Shown piece by piece: positions 1 through 8,265 of a DNA stretch of 34,375 nt. A program made the position numbers and the translations under genes. Below the pieces are notes generated by a model that did not search any database, was not told the DNA's origin, and saw nothing but the letters and a program-made list of their open reading frames with translations. The stretch is from contig NZ_JACHHV010000018.1 in the NCBI RefSeq assembly GCF_014202895.1, forward strand, positions 1 through 34,375, in the 5' to 3' direction. Source of the DNA: Lactovum miscens (GTDB lineage: Bacteria > Bacillota > Bacilli > Lactobacillales > Streptococcaceae). The first letter of the stretch is position 1. The number at the start of each line of letters is the position of its first letter.

Positions 1-93
1 AGACTTGGATGAATTGTTATCCAAGAAAAATGTTCAAGTATCAGACACCATTTCAGATGTATCGGGGTGGCTAAATTAAATTTGCAATTTGCC
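1..93 (+). mobile_element. 3' end of an IS30-family insertion sequence (cut by window edge)
   Basis: Bases 3-74 encode the last residues of an IS30-type transposase, ending MFKYQTPFQMYRGG and a stop. The right terminal inverted repeat follows and ends with TTTGCAATTTGCC at about 93. The segment is almost identical to the right end of the IS copy at 25908-26951, so both are the same element type. Only the tail is visible, so I cannot say whether this copy is intact. Confidence 0.85.
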
Positions 94-134
94 ATATAAA
101 AAAAATCAAAGAAAAAATTAAATAATTAATTTTT

Positions 135-974
135 TTATACATTTAATGCTCTTTTTGCAGCTTCAACGGTCTGCTTCATTAACATAGTTCGAGTCATTAA
201 ACCAACGCCACCTGGAACGGGCGTGATTAAACTAGCTACATCTTTGACTGAGTTAAAGTCAACATCACCATGTAACTTGCCCGCAGCATCACGGTTCATG
301 CCTACATCAATTACAACAGCACCTGGTTTTACATCGCCAGACTTTATAAAACGATCTTGACCAATTGCTACCACCAAAATATCTGCATTTTTTACTAATT
401 CTAACAAATTTTTAGTGCGAGAGTGAGCAATAGTCACGGTTGCATTAGCCATTAGTAATAGCTGAGCGATTGGTTTACCAACGATATTACTTCGGCCTAT
501 GACTAGAGCGTTCTTACCTTCAATTTCAACATTGTAGGCTTTAAGCATTTCCATAATACCAGCTGGTGTTGATGGAAGCATCAAGGGATGACCAGACCAG
601 AGTAAGCCCATGTTTGTTGGATGAAACCCATCAACATCTTTCTCAGGAGAAATTTTCATCAAAACTCGTTCTTCATTAATATGTTTAGGTAAAGGAAGCT
701 GAACAATAATGCCATGCCAATTTGAATCTTGATTGTATTTTTCAACCGTCTCAAGTAATTCTACTTCAGTAATTGTTTCAGGAAGACGAACTATTTCAGA
801 TTTAATGCCTATCTTGGCTGCGTCCTTTTCCTTACCTGAGACATAAATTTTGCTAGCAGGATCGTCCCCCACTAAAATAGCAACCAATCCCGGTTGAATT
901 GGCATAGATGCGACCACAGTCTTTAATTCAGACTGGACCCTTTCTGCTAGGGCTTTTCCATCGATAACTGTCAT
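135..974 (-). CDS. folD: Bifunctional methylene-THF dehydrogenase / methenyl-THF cyclohydrolase FolD
   Basis: FolD interconverts 5,10-methylene-, methenyl- and 10-formyl-tetrahydrofolate with NADP in the cytosol and so feeds purine, thymidylate and formyl-Met synthesis. The 279-residue length is normal. Visible family signatures are the substrate region with [14 protein letters not shown] (catalytic Lys), the QLPLPKHI motif, EKDVDGFHP, the nucleotide-binding [14 protein letters not shown] and the C-terminal [11 protein letters not shown]. It is transcribed alone: a terminator for the upstream budA lies just before it. The start ATG has no Shine-Dalgarno sequence. A TGTTATAAT box ends 6 bases before the ATG, which suggests a leaderless message. 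Identification is secure; the leaderless start is inference. Confidence 0.97.
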   Translation of the reverse strand: MTVIDGKALAERVQSELKTVVASMPIQPGLVAILVGDDPASKIYVSGKEKDAAKIGIKSEIVRLPETITEVELLETVEKYNQDSNWHGIIVQLPLPKHINEERVLMKISPEKDVDGFHPTNMGLLWSGHPLMLPSTPAGIMEMLKAYNVEIEGKNALVIGRSNIVGKPIAQLLLMANATVTIAHSRTKNLLELVKNADILVVAIGQDRFIKSGDVKPGAVVIDVGMNRDAAGKLHGDVDFNSVKDVASLITPVPGGVGLMTRTMLMKQTVEAAKRALNV

Positions 975-989
975 ACAATTATTATAACA
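975..989 (-). promoter_or_regulatory. Extended -10 promoter of folD, probably leaderless
   Basis: Read on the minus strand the bases are TGTTATAAT, then AATTGT, then the folD ATG. The extended -10 (TGn plus TATAAT) places the transcription start at or within a base of the A of the ATG. No good -35 and no ribosome-binding site is visible. Confidence 0.6.
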
Positions 990-995
990 GAATAA

Positions 996-1027
996 TAAAA
1001 ATAGACCTTCATAATTGTTGAAGATCT
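996..1027 (-). terminator. Rho-independent terminator after the first budA
   Basis: On the minus strand AGATCTTCA and TGAAGGTCT form a 9-bp stem with one G-U pair around a 7-base loop, followed by ATTTTTATT. It lies between the budA stop codon and the folD promoter and separates the two units. Confidence 0.7.
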
Positions 1028-1057
1028 ACATAAGATAAAAGTTAATGTTCAATTTAA

Positions 1058-1720
1058 TCAAATTAAATTAATTTTTTGGAAATCTGGGTCCCAGCCTGCA
1101 TAATCCTGATGAATTTCATCAATTTGAGCATAATCAACTATAACTGATTCAACTTCAAAATGATCAACATGTCCTCCAAATTTTAAATCATCGCTCATAA
1201 AATGAAGATGATAAGTAGGTCCGTAAAAATTAATTAAATGTTCTGGACTCGCAATACCAAGCAAAATCCCTGAAACATTATCTTGTGAATAATGAACTTG
1301 ACGAGCTAAAACTTGATCATATGGTCCTTCATTATTTTCAAGTTTATTTGCAACTTCCATATGCTTAAAAGACCCTCTAACTTTTACCGCATATAGTGAG
1401 TTTTTTTTAAAAATTTTCAAAAGTTTTGCATAGAAAACTTTTGAACTCATGTTTTCTAGAAGCACTGATTCAGTCTCGTGAAGCTCAACTAGAGCAACAT
1501 AAGGCATTGTCTCATACTCTTTCACTTCTCTAATTTGTCCTTTAGCATCACACAGATACGCAACCCCATCAATGATTGTGACTTCACCAGATGCACCATC
1601 AAGTGTGGCAAGGCCATCATTTCCATAATTCATCACATCCTTCCATGACGTCGTTCCTTTATAGAAACCGGATGCGAGAGTTTGATATGTATTATGTTGA
1701 AAAATTGAATTTTTTTCCAT
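1058..1720 (-). CDS. budA: Alpha-acetolactate decarboxylase (first of two)
   Basis: The enzyme decarboxylates 2-acetolactate to acetoin in the cytosol. It competes with branched-chain amino acid synthesis and removes excess pyruvate carbon. Its 220 residues are close to the usual size. The zinc site is visible as HLHF followed by FGGHVDHFEVE, and the conserved glutamate lies in GEVTIIDGVAYL. A second, clearly divergent copy is at 24313-25014; Lactococcus lactis has two such genes (aldB and aldC), and I cannot say which this one matches. It is monocistronic, with its own terminator and a probable leaderless start: TGTTATTAT ends 6 bases before the ATG and there is no Shine-Dalgarno sequence. 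No leucine-operon gene lies beside it. Confidence 0.93.
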   Translation of the reverse strand: MEKNSIFQHNTYQTLASGFYKGTTSWKDVMNYGNDGLATLDGASGEVTIIDGVAYLCDAKGQIREVKEYETMPYVALVELHETESVLLENMSSKVFYAKLLKIFKKNSLYAVKVRGSFKHMEVANKLENNEGPYDQVLARQVHYSQDNVSGILLGIASPEHLINFYGPTYHLHFMSDDLKFGGHVDHFEVESVIVDYAQIDEIHQDYAGWDPDFQKINLI

Positions 1721-1735
1721 TTATTAATAATAACA
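1721..1735 (-). promoter_or_regulatory. Extended -10 promoter of the first budA, probably leaderless
   Basis: Minus-strand reading is TGTTATTAT, then TAATAA, then ATG. The geometry is the same as at folD (6 bases between the hexamer and the ATG) and no ribosome-binding site is present. Confidence 0.5.
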
Positions 1736-1794
1736 TTCAAACAGAAACGGGATAAAAAAGGAGCTCAAATCTTTTGAACATTATTTTTTAAATG

Positions 1795-1822
1795 TAGAAA
1801 AACCAGCTTTCATGCTGGTTCT
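1795..1822 (-). terminator. Rho-independent terminator after spx
   Basis: AACCAGC and GCTGGTT form a 7-bp stem around TTTCAT. On the minus strand it is followed by a T run (GGTTTTTC). It lies directly after the spx stop codon. Confidence 0.8.
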
Positions 1823-1826
1823 ATGT

Positions 1827-2252
1827 TTAGTTTGTTGGCTCTTCAAAATTTAAACTCTTCGAAATTTGATTAATGTCCTGATCAAGCTTGGCTTTACGAT
1901 AGGAGCGTGGTATGAATTTTCTAATTTCATCCTCATTAAATCCAATCTGTAGTTTATAATTATCCAGAATGAGTGGCCGTCTGAGGATAGTTCTATTATC
2001 CTCAATAATATTAATCAAGTCATTCATCGAAACATTATTGAAGTTAACCTCTAGTTGAGAATAAGCCTTACTGCGTTTTGAAATAATATCTTCAGCTCCT
2101 TCATCAGTTAATGATAAAATCTTGAGTATATCTTCTTTGGTGATGCCATCAGTCAAAAGATTCACTTCTTTAAACTTAAGCTCGTGAGCGCGAAGCCATT
2201 CCTCAGCTTTTTTACAAGAAGAACAGGATGGCATCGAATAGACTATAATCAT
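1827..2252 (-). CDS. spx: Spx-family transcriptional regulator (ArsC-like fold)
   Basis: Spx proteins bind the C-terminal domain of the RNA polymerase alpha subunit and redirect transcription under thiol, oxidative or envelope stress. The product is 141 residues. It opens with MIIVYSMPSCSSCKKAEEWL, giving the redox CxxC switch (Cys-Ser-Ser-Cys). It also carries the typical ILRRPLI and GFNEDEIRKFIPRSYRKA stretches. The open frame extends 19 codons upstream, but AAAAGGAGAG sits about 8 bases before the ATG at 2252 and the family starts there, so I chose it. Lactococci carry several Spx paralogues; which one this is cannot be told here. It is probably a single-gene unit. Confidence 0.93.
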   Translation of the reverse strand: MIIVYSMPSCSSCKKAEEWLRAHELKFKEVNLLTDGITKEDILKILSLTDEGAEDIISKRSKAYSQLEVNFNNVSMNDLINIIEDNRTILRRPLILDNYKLQIGFNEDEIRKFIPRSYRKAKLDQDINQISKSLNFEEPTN

Positions 2253-2395
2253 TGGCCTCTCTCCTTTTGGTAAGCTATGCAAAAAGTTTACCAGATTTTG
2301 TATAAGCACTTATACCTTAACTTCATTTTACAAGACATTGCTGAAAGCCCCCTTAAATGAGAATAGTCTATTTTTTAAATCAGATGCTAATTAAT

Positions 2396-3511
2396 CTAAT
2401 CAAGATATTTGCGATAAATTCGATCAGACAATAGGCAGAGAATTTCATAGTTAATGGTTTGGCGCCATTTTGCAATATTGTCGACAGTAATTACATTATC
2501 ACCATCTTGACCAATAAGGGTTACAGGTGTACCAATTGGATAAATTTTATCAAGTTTGATCATCATCTGATCCATTGCCACACGACCTACAATTTCGCAG
2601 AACTTACCATCAACAAGGACACTAAAACCTTGCATATCTCGTGTCCAACCATCTGCATAGCCAATAGGGACCGTACCAATAAAAGTTGGCCCATCTGCCA
2701 CAAAGGTGGCACCATAACCAATTGTCTCTCCCGCTTCAACTTCTTTGCAGTGATAAATTTCAGACTTTAAGCTAAAGGCTGGTTTTAACTCGTATGGAAG
2801 TTTGAGAGAACCATTACTTGGATCAAAGCCGTAAAGGCCTGCACCTAGGCGTTCGATATCTTGAACTTGGTTATCGTGCCAGAGAGCAGCAGCTGAATTA
2901 GTTGAGTGTACATATTTAGGACGACGGATAATTTTTGAAAGGACATTATTAAAACGACTTACTTGTCTGTCAAAAATCTCTTGTGAAACTTCATCAGCAG
3001 TAGCAAAATGAGTAAAAATGCCGTTGAATTCCATACCACACTCATCCATAAGATCAATCATGGCATTAGTTTCTTCAACTGTTCGAGCCCCAAGTCTGCC
3101 CATACCTGAGTCAAATTTCAGATGAAGTTTAAGGCCTGCAACCTCTCTACCCGTAGAAACGATTAGCTTCAACCATTCTAAACTTGGAGCAGTCAGGGTT
3201 ATATTGAGTTTCAAAGCATAATCAACATTGTCTGGCACAATTCCGGATAAAATTAAAATTTCCTTGCCAATTCCAGCCTCACGAAGTTCAATAGCTTCAT
3301 CAAGATTTGACACACAATAGCCACCAACTAAATCTTCTATAGCTTTAGCAACTTTCACCACACCATGACCATATGCGTTTGCCTTAACGGCTGGCCAAAA
3401 CTCTGGAAACTTTCCATGTGCTGCTAAATGGTCACGCACAGTAATCAAATTATAACGAATTGCTGACAAATCAATGGTAGCAGGTGTGTGACGATGTGGA
3501 CTTGGTTTCAT
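2396..3511 (-). CDS. alr: Alanine racemase
   Basis: This PLP enzyme makes D-alanine from L-alanine for peptidoglycan and D-alanylated teichoic acids. Its 371 residues match the family. The PLP lysine lies in AVKANAYGHG near residue 43 and the opposing catalytic tyrosine in ETIGYGATF. GTVPIGYADGW and GRVAMDQMM are also standard. AGGAG lies upstream of the ATG. It follows acpS by 43 bases on the same strand, the common acpS-alr pairing in Firmicutes, and is probably co-transcribed from the promoter at 3942-3950. Confidence 0.97.
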   Translation of the reverse strand: MKPSPHRHTPATIDLSAIRYNLITVRDHLAAHGKFPEFWPAVKANAYGHGVVKVAKAIEDLVGGYCVSNLDEAIELREAGIGKEILILSGIVPDNVDYALKLNITLTAPSLEWLKLIVSTGREVAGLKLHLKFDSGMGRLGARTVEETNAMIDLMDECGMEFNGIFTHFATADEVSQEIFDRQVSRFNNVLSKIIRRPKYVHSTNSAAALWHDNQVQDIERLGAGLYGFDPSNGSLKLPYELKPAFSLKSEIYHCKEVEAGETIGYGATFVADGPTFIGTVPIGYADGWTRDMQGFSVLVDGKFCEIVGRVAMDQMMIKLDKIYPIGTPVTLIGQDGDNVITVDNIAKWRQTINYEILCLLSDRIYRKYLD

Positions 3512-3554
3512 TTTCTAAAATCTCCTTTATTTCCATAATATTTTCAAACATCTC

Positions 3555-3911
3555 TCAAACTTTTTCCAAGATAACAATTGCCGTGGCTTCTAAGCGACTG
3601 TGAGAAATCGAAAGTTGCACATTTCCAACAAATGGAGGATTCAGAAAGCTTGGATTTCCCAACTCATTGTTTATGATTTCCAAATCTAAAAAGTGCAAAT
3701 CTGACCCAATACCTAATCCGATGGCTTTTGAAAAAGCCTCTTTTGCGGCCCAGCGACCAGCTAAAAATTCGATCTTTCGCACCTCGGTATCAAAACTCTC
3801 ATATTTAGCTTTTTCGTTTGGTCTCAAAACTTTTTCTATAAATCTGGGATGGGTAAGAGCTTTTTCAATTCTTGTCAATTCAATATTATCAACACCAATT
3901 CCTACTATCAT
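3555..3911 (-). CDS. acpS: Holo-[acyl-carrier-protein] synthase AcpS
   Basis: AcpS transfers 4'-phosphopantetheine from CoA to the serine of apo-ACP for fatty acid synthesis. The product is 118 residues. Motifs are [15 protein letters not shown] at the N terminus (Mg-binding Asp) and [15 protein letters not shown] (catalytic Glu and Lys). It heads the acpS-alr unit. The NRPS at 29971-32895 needs the same modification on its carrier domain. AcpS enzymes are usually narrow in carrier choice, and no Sfp-type transferase is visible in the window. Confidence 0.96.
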   Translation of the reverse strand: MIVGIGVDNIELTRIEKALTHPRFIEKVLRPNEKAKYESFDTEVRKIEFLAGRWAAKEAFSKAIGLGIGSDLHFLDLEIINNELGNPSFLNPPFVGNVQLSISHSRLEATAIVILEKV

Positions 3912-3941
3912 TCTCTTACTCTTTCCATATCTTTTTAAATT

Positions 3942-3950
3942 AGTATAACA
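3942..3950 (-). promoter_or_regulatory. Extended -10 promoter of acpS-alr
   Basis: Minus-strand TGTTATACT lies 30 bases before the acpS ATG and directly behind the mutY terminator hairpin. Confidence 0.5.
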
Positions 3951-3972
3951 AAAATCTGCTAATGCAGGTTTT
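3949..3972 (-). terminator. Rho-independent terminator after mutY
   Basis: AAATCTGC and GCAGGTTT form an 8-bp stem (one G-U) around TAAT. On the minus strand it is followed by a T run (ATTTTTG). The stem starts inside the last bases of mutY. Confidence 0.65.
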
Positions 3973-5030
3973 TAATTATTTTTTAATAATTTAAAAAGTT
4001 TAATTTGTGGACCAGCCAAAGCACGTGTCTTAAGATCTTTTTCTGACAACCAAGCTTGATTATGAATCATCAAACCGTCTTTTGTGATCACATCTTCCAA
4101 CTGGCAGACAATGAGACGAACATGCCATTTGAGATGGGAAAAGATATGACTGATTTCTCCAATTTCTTCAAATTTTACGATTTGATTCCTTAATTCTGAA
4201 GGAAGTGTCACCTCTGCATTTTCTTCAACTTCTACAAGAGGAAAAGTCCACATATCTGCAAGAAGTCCTGCTGATGGACGTTTAACCATTAAATATTTAT
4301 CGCCTAGCTTGATGGCAAATGCCTGATAATAAAGCTGTTTTTGCTTTATTTTCTTAGATTTTACTGGAAAATTTTCTTGATTTCCTGTTTGAAATGACTG
4401 GCAATAATCTTTTAGAGGACACACATCACACTTCGGTGATTTTGGATGACAAATGGTAGCTCCCACATCCATAAGAGCTTGATTAAAATCTCCAGGACGG
4501 TCCTGCGAAATGATTACTCTTAATTTTTCATCAAAAATTTTCCTTGACGATGATTTTGAAATATCATCAGAAATTTCAAAAAGACGAGAGGTCACTCGAA
4601 AGAGATTGCCATCTATCGCTGGCTCGGGAGCATTGAAAGAAATGGAGCTGATTGATGCAGCCGAATAAGGACCAATTCCTTTGATAGAACGTATTTCATT
4701 TATCTGGGTAGGAAATTTGCCCCCAAATTCATTCATTACTTGCTGAGCACCAGATTTTAAATTTCTAACACGTGAATAATACCCGAGCCCCTCCCAAAGT
4801 TTCAAAAGTTCTGCATCATCAGCCTCTGCTAAATCTCTCAGAGTTGGGTATTTATCTATAAAACGTTTATAATATGGAATAACTGTCTCAACCTGGGTCT
4901 GTTGGCTCATGATTTCCGAGATCCAGATCTTATAGGGCTCAAGCGTCATACGCCAGGGAAGTAGCTTTTTATTTAGATCGTACCAATTCAGTAAGTCTTT
5001 ATTAAAATTCTCAATTTTTGTTTGTTTCAT
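3972..5030 (-). CDS. mutY: A/G-specific adenine glycosylase MutY
   Basis: MutY removes adenine mispaired with 8-oxoguanine. Its 352 residues are of normal size. The helix-hairpin-helix glycosylase core shows WISEIMSQQTQVETV (catalytic Glu) and IDGNLFRVTSRLF (catalytic Asp). The 4Fe-4S loop is C-x6-C-x2-C-x5-C in CHPKSPKCDVCPLKDYC. The C-terminal third is the Nudix-like 8-oxoG recognition domain. It starts 10 bases after the uvrC stop, so the two repair genes form one operon. No strong ribosome-binding site is visible, so translation may be coupled to uvrC. Its presence fits a peroxide-exposed lifestyle. Confidence 0.97.
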   Translation of the reverse strand: MKQTKIENFNKDLLNWYDLNKKLLPWRMTLEPYKIWISEIMSQQTQVETVIPYYKRFIDKYPTLRDLAEADDAELLKLWEGLGYYSRVRNLKSGAQQVMNEFGGKFPTQINEIRSIKGIGPYSAASISSISFNAPEPAIDGNLFRVTSRLFEISDDISKSSSRKIFDEKLRVIISQDRPGDFNQALMDVGATICHPKSPKCDVCPLKDYCQSFQTGNQENFPVKSKKIKQKQLYYQAFAIKLGDKYLMVKRPSAGLLADMWTFPLVEVEENAEVTLPSELRNQIVKFEEIGEISHIFSHLKWHVRLIVCQLEDVITKDGLMIHNQAWLSEKDLKTRALAGPQIKLFKLLKNN

Positions 5031-5040
5031 TCAAGTATTT

Positions 5041-6912
5041 CTAATTGGACTTTTGAAGACCAACTGGTTCACTTTCTTTTAAAGCTTCCCACTTTACATT
5101 TGATTCTTCTTCAATTTGACTCTCTGAACTATTCGTAAGCCCTGAAAGTTTAACTTTCACCCGTTCTGCAACTTCGTAGGGTATTCCCGCTTCGGCTATT
5201 TGCTGAACAGTTGATTCTTCAATTGCTTTGAGATTCTTAAATTTAGTCAAAATCTTCTGCTTACGTTTTGGGCCAAGGCCCTCAATACTGTCCAATTTTG
5301 AAGAGAAAGTATTCTTTCCTCTCACTTGTCGATGGAAGGTAATGGCAAACCGGTGTACTTCATCTTGAATACGCGTTAGAAGGAAAAACTCCTGAGACTG
5401 ACGTGACAATTCTACAACTTCTAACGGATCCCCAAAGAGTAGTTCACTGGTCTGGTGTTTATCATTCTTCTGCATTCCAGCTACGGGAATATCAAGTCCA
5501 AGTTCATTAAGAACTTGCTTGGCAATATTCACTTGCCCCGCACCACCATCCATGGCAATCAGGTCAGGTAAAATTCCACCTTCATTAAGCGCTCTTGAAT
5601 AACGACGACTCAAAACTTCTCGCATAGAAGCATAATCATCCGCACCAACAACATTTTTTATTTTATACTTCCGATAATCTTTCTTTGATGGCTTACCATC
5701 AATAAAGACCACCATGGCTGAGACAGGTGAAGTTCCCATGATATTCGAATTATCAAAGCTTTCAATTCGATGTGGAGTTGGAATTCCAAGAATGTCTCCA
5801 AGATTTTCTATAGCACCCGTAGTTTTAATGATATCTCGCTCAGCCAATGAAAACTTCAATTGAAGTTGAGTTTGAGCATTCTTCGTTGCCATCGCAACAA
5901 GTTGCTTCTTCTCACCTCTTTGTGGTTGGATAACTTTAATCCCCTCTCCTACAATTGCCTCAACAGACTCAACATCAATGTCATTTGGAATATAGATTTC
6001 CTTTGGCTTTATATGATTAAGTTCAGAATAAAACTGACCAACATAAGTTAAAAAATCATCTTCAACATCATTGTAATAAGGAAAGAGATTAACATCACGC
6101 TTTATTAGTTTGCCCTGACGAATAAAAAAGACTTGGACGCACATCCAACCATTTGAACAATAATAGCCAAATATATCACGGTCTCGATTATCTAGATTAC
6201 GCACTCTTTGCTTCGTCCTTAAGATACCAATAGATTTAATAATGTCACGATATTCGGCTGCTTGTTCAAATTCTAATTGAGATGCCGCTTCTTGCATTTT
6301 AATATGCATTTCATCGATAATCTCATTATCATCAGATGATAAGAATTTCGTCACTTGCTGTGTCATCTCAAGATATACTTGCGGATCAACATGATTGACA
6401 ACTGGGCAAAGGCACTGATGAATATGATAGTAGAAACAAACCTTTTTTTCATTCAAGCTGCACTTGCGAAATGGAAAAATTCGATCGAGCAAGTGTTTTA
6501 TTTCATTAGCAGCCCCAACATCTGGATAAGGGCCAAAATAATGAGCACCGTCTTTTTTAACTTGTCGTGTGATTTCAAGACGTGGATATTTCTCATTTGT
6601 GATTTTAATAAATGGATAAGACTTGTCATCTTTAAGTAAGATATTATATTTTGGCTTATTTTCTTGAATCAAATTAATTTCAAGTAAAAGAGACTCAATA
6701 TTCGATCCCACAACAATATATTCAAAATCTGCAATTTCAGAAACCAAGAGTTCCGTTTTGGTGTCATGTGACCCATGGAAATAGGAACGAACACGACTTT
6801 TTAAGTTTTTTGCTTTACCAACATAAATAATCTCACCATTTTTATTCTTATGAATGTAACATCCTGGTGAATCAGGTAAAAGTTCTAACTTTGCTTTAAT
6901 AACATCGTTCAT
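5041..6912 (-). CDS. uvrC: Excinuclease ABC subunit C
   Basis: UvrC makes both incisions in nucleotide-excision repair with UvrA and UvrB. In order, the domains are the GIY-YIG nuclease ([22 protein letters not shown] near the N terminus), a UVR domain ([16 protein letters not shown]), the RNase H-like endonuclease region ([19 protein letters not shown]) and a C-terminal helix-hairpin-helix ([13 protein letters not shown]). The frame can start at 6918 (MAMNDV), but that ATG is only 2 bases from the -10 hexamer. With an extended -10 at 6921-6929, transcription should begin at about 6914, so the ATG at 6912 (MNDVIKAKL) is the more likely, nearly leaderless start. It leads the uvrC-mutY operon. 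Confidence 0.97.
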   Translation of the reverse strand: MNDVIKAKLELLPDSPGCYIHKNKNGEIIYVGKAKNLKSRVRSYFHGSHDTKTELLVSEIADFEYIVVGSNIESLLLEINLIQENKPKYNILLKDDKSYPFIKITNEKYPRLEITRQVKKDGAHYFGPYPDVGAANEIKHLLDRIFPFRKCSLNEKKVCFYYHIHQCLCPVVNHVDPQVYLEMTQQVTKFLSSDDNEIIDEMHIKMQEAASQLEFEQAAEYRDIIKSIGILRTKQRVRNLDNRDRDIFGYYCSNGWMCVQVFFIRQGKLIKRDVNLFPYYNDVEDDFLTYVGQFYSELNHIKPKEIYIPNDIDVESVEAIVGEGIKVIQPQRGEKKQLVAMATKNAQTQLQLKFSLAERDIIKTTGAIENLGDILGIPTPHRIESFDNSNIMGTSPVSAMVVFIDGKPSKKDYRKYKIKNVVGADDYASMREVLSRRYSRALNEGGILPDLIAMDGGAGQVNIAKQVLNELGLDIPVAGMQKNDKHQTSELLFGDPLEVVELSRQSQEFFLLTRIQDEVHRFAITFHRQVRGKNTFSSKLDSIEGLGPKRKQKILTKFKNLKAIEESTVQQIAEAGIPYEVAERVKVKLSGLTNSSESQIEEESNVKWEALKESEPVGLQKSN

Positions 6913-6920
6913 TGCCATAA

Positions 6921-6929
6921 ATTATAGCA
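6921..6929 (-). promoter_or_regulatory. Extended -10 promoter of uvrC-mutY
   Basis: The minus strand reads TGCTATAAT, then 8 bases, then the ATG at 6912. No convincing -35 and no Shine-Dalgarno sequence are present. The spacing implies a leader of zero to two bases. Confidence 0.55.
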
Positions 6930-7419
6930 TTTTTTTGGGTTCATTTTTCCTTTTGTAATTATTATATTTTTTTATTATGTGTAATTTGAAAATATTTTCA
7001 ATCATTTATGTAAAATTCAATCTAAAAATTGTAATTGCCGAATAAATGTTCGTTAGTAATATACTGTCAGATATTCAAAAGGTACTTTCAAGAATCAAGC
7101 CCTTTTAATAAACAAGCAGCAAAATATTTCATTGATGGAAAATCAAAAAACAACTCCGTATTTTCAAATTCCAAATACAACTTTCTTTAGAAGTGAATAG
7201 CACGTTTGAAATAGAATCCATTATCTTAAAAACGTTGCTACGATTTAGAATTTTTATTGAAATTAAGAATGCATGTTTTCTCATTTTTATATCAACAATC
7301 AAACTAAGTTATATTTTGGTACCACCTATTTAATCCAAATTATTTTATCGTAAAGCCTTGTAAGAGCAAATTCATAACCTTAACAATCAAAACTACTTCT
7401 TAATGTTTATACAAAATTT
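6930..7419. other. Gene-free AT-rich interval between uvrC and the hrt locus
   Basis: I see no open frame with a ribosome-binding site, no clear terminator and no RNA gene. A GGTGGTACC word on the minus strand at 7318-7326 resembles part of a T-box motif but lacks its context. The stretch looks like decayed coding DNA continuing from the remnant at 7420. Confidence 0.5.
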
Positions 7420-7603
7420 TCAAATATTAATCAAAATCACAAACTGATCTTTTTCTTGATTTTCCTTAATCTCTAAAGGAACTAAATTACCAGTTGTTAA
7501 ATCAATGCAACCTATCTATCAGAGTAAGATAAACAACTAAGAGATGACCAATTTCAAATATATAGTTATCGTCCAACTCAAAATTATTGACATGTGTCCA
7601 CCA
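7420..7603 (-). pseudogene. Decayed C-terminal coding fragment, function unknown
   Basis: On the minus strand one frame reads FELDDNYIFEIGHLLVVYLT and then stops. After a one-frame shift the reading continues GCIDLTTGNLVPLEIKENQ to QFVILINI and a stop at 7420-7422. The residue mix looks protein-like and the shift keeps a plausible chain, so I read it as the frameshifted tail of a lost gene. There is no start signal, and its upstream end overlaps the hrt promoter. I do not recognise the family, and chance open frames are possible in such AT-rich DNA. Confidence 0.3.
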
Positions 7604-7649
7604 TTCTGTTAAAATTACCAAAAAGTGACACAGTGTCATTTTCGTGTCA
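7587..7649 (+). promoter_or_regulatory. hrtRBA promoter with HrtR operators
   Basis: The -35 TTGACA (7587-7592) and -10 TAAAAT (7610-7615) are 17 bases apart. A perfect palindrome TGACAC-A-GTGTCA at 7626-7638 lies at about +5 to +17. It matches the core of the operator reported for HrtR in L. lactis, as I recall it. A second, imperfect dyad (TGACATGTGTCC, 7588-7599) overlaps the -35, and a lone GTGTCA half-site is at 7644-7649. The layout predicts repression by HrtR that is relieved by haem. Confidence 0.85.
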
Positions 7650-7681
7650 TTTTTAAAAAATTTACAACACAAGAGTTAAAA

Positions 7682-8245
7682 ATGCCTAAAGAAACCTATT
7701 ATTATTTACCAGACGAAAAAAAAACACGCGTTTATCTTGCATGCCGTTCAGAATTTGAAACACATTCTTACCATGAAGCAAAGATTATGCATATTGTGAA
7801 AGCACTAAACATACCGAGAGGAAGCTTCTATCAGTACTTCGATGATTTAAAAGATTGTTATTTCTATGTTTTGTCTAAAGAAACTATCGAAATTCATGAC
7901 TTGTTTTTTGAACTCATAAAAAAACATTCTCTTGAAGAGTCCCTTGAAAAATATAAATATATCTTGCTTGAAAACTTATTACATAGCTCAAGCTATAATC
8001 TTTACAGATACCGTTTTTTGGACTGGAATTATGAATTAGAAAAAGATTGGAAACCTAAAGGAACTAAGACTGTTTCTTCTGTTGAACTTAACAATCCACT
8101 AATTCAAGTATTAAAAGCTGTTATACATGACATTGTCCATCGTCTTTTTTCTGAAAAGTGGAGCGATGAAGAATTTATTACCGTTTACAACCGTGAAATT
8201 GGATTGCTTAAGCAAGGCTTAACCGCTTATCTATCACACGGGTAA
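7682..8245 (+). CDS. hrtR: Haem-sensing TetR-family repressor HrtR
   Basis: HrtR represses the haem-efflux genes until haem binds. The product is 187 residues: an N-terminal helix-turn-helix ([19 protein letters not shown]) and an all-helical ligand domain. Counting from this start, His72 (EIHDLF) and His149 (VIHDIV) fall exactly at the two haem-iron ligands reported for L. lactis HrtR, which supports both the identity and the start. The open frame reaches a GTG at 7625, but that codon lies inside the operator. The ribosome-binding site before 7682 is weak (AAGAG). It is the first gene of hrtRBA and is probably autoregulated through the palindromes upstream. Confidence 0.94.
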   Translation: MPKETYYYLPDEKKTRVYLACRSEFETHSYHEAKIMHIVKALNIPRGSFYQYFDDLKDCYFYVLSKETIEIHDLFFELIKKHSLEESLEKYKYILLENLLHSSSYNLYRYRFLDWNYELEKDWKPKGTKTVSSVELNNPLIQVLKAVIHDIVHRLFSEKWSDEEFITVYNREIGLLKQGLTAYLSHG

Positions 8246-8265
8246 AATAAAAGAATGGAGAAAGT

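Noticed and set aside
7318-7326. GGTGGTACC word on the minus strand, resembling part of a T-box
   Set aside because: It lacks the preceding GGG, the GCG continuation, a specifier stem, a terminator and a downstream amino-acid gene.
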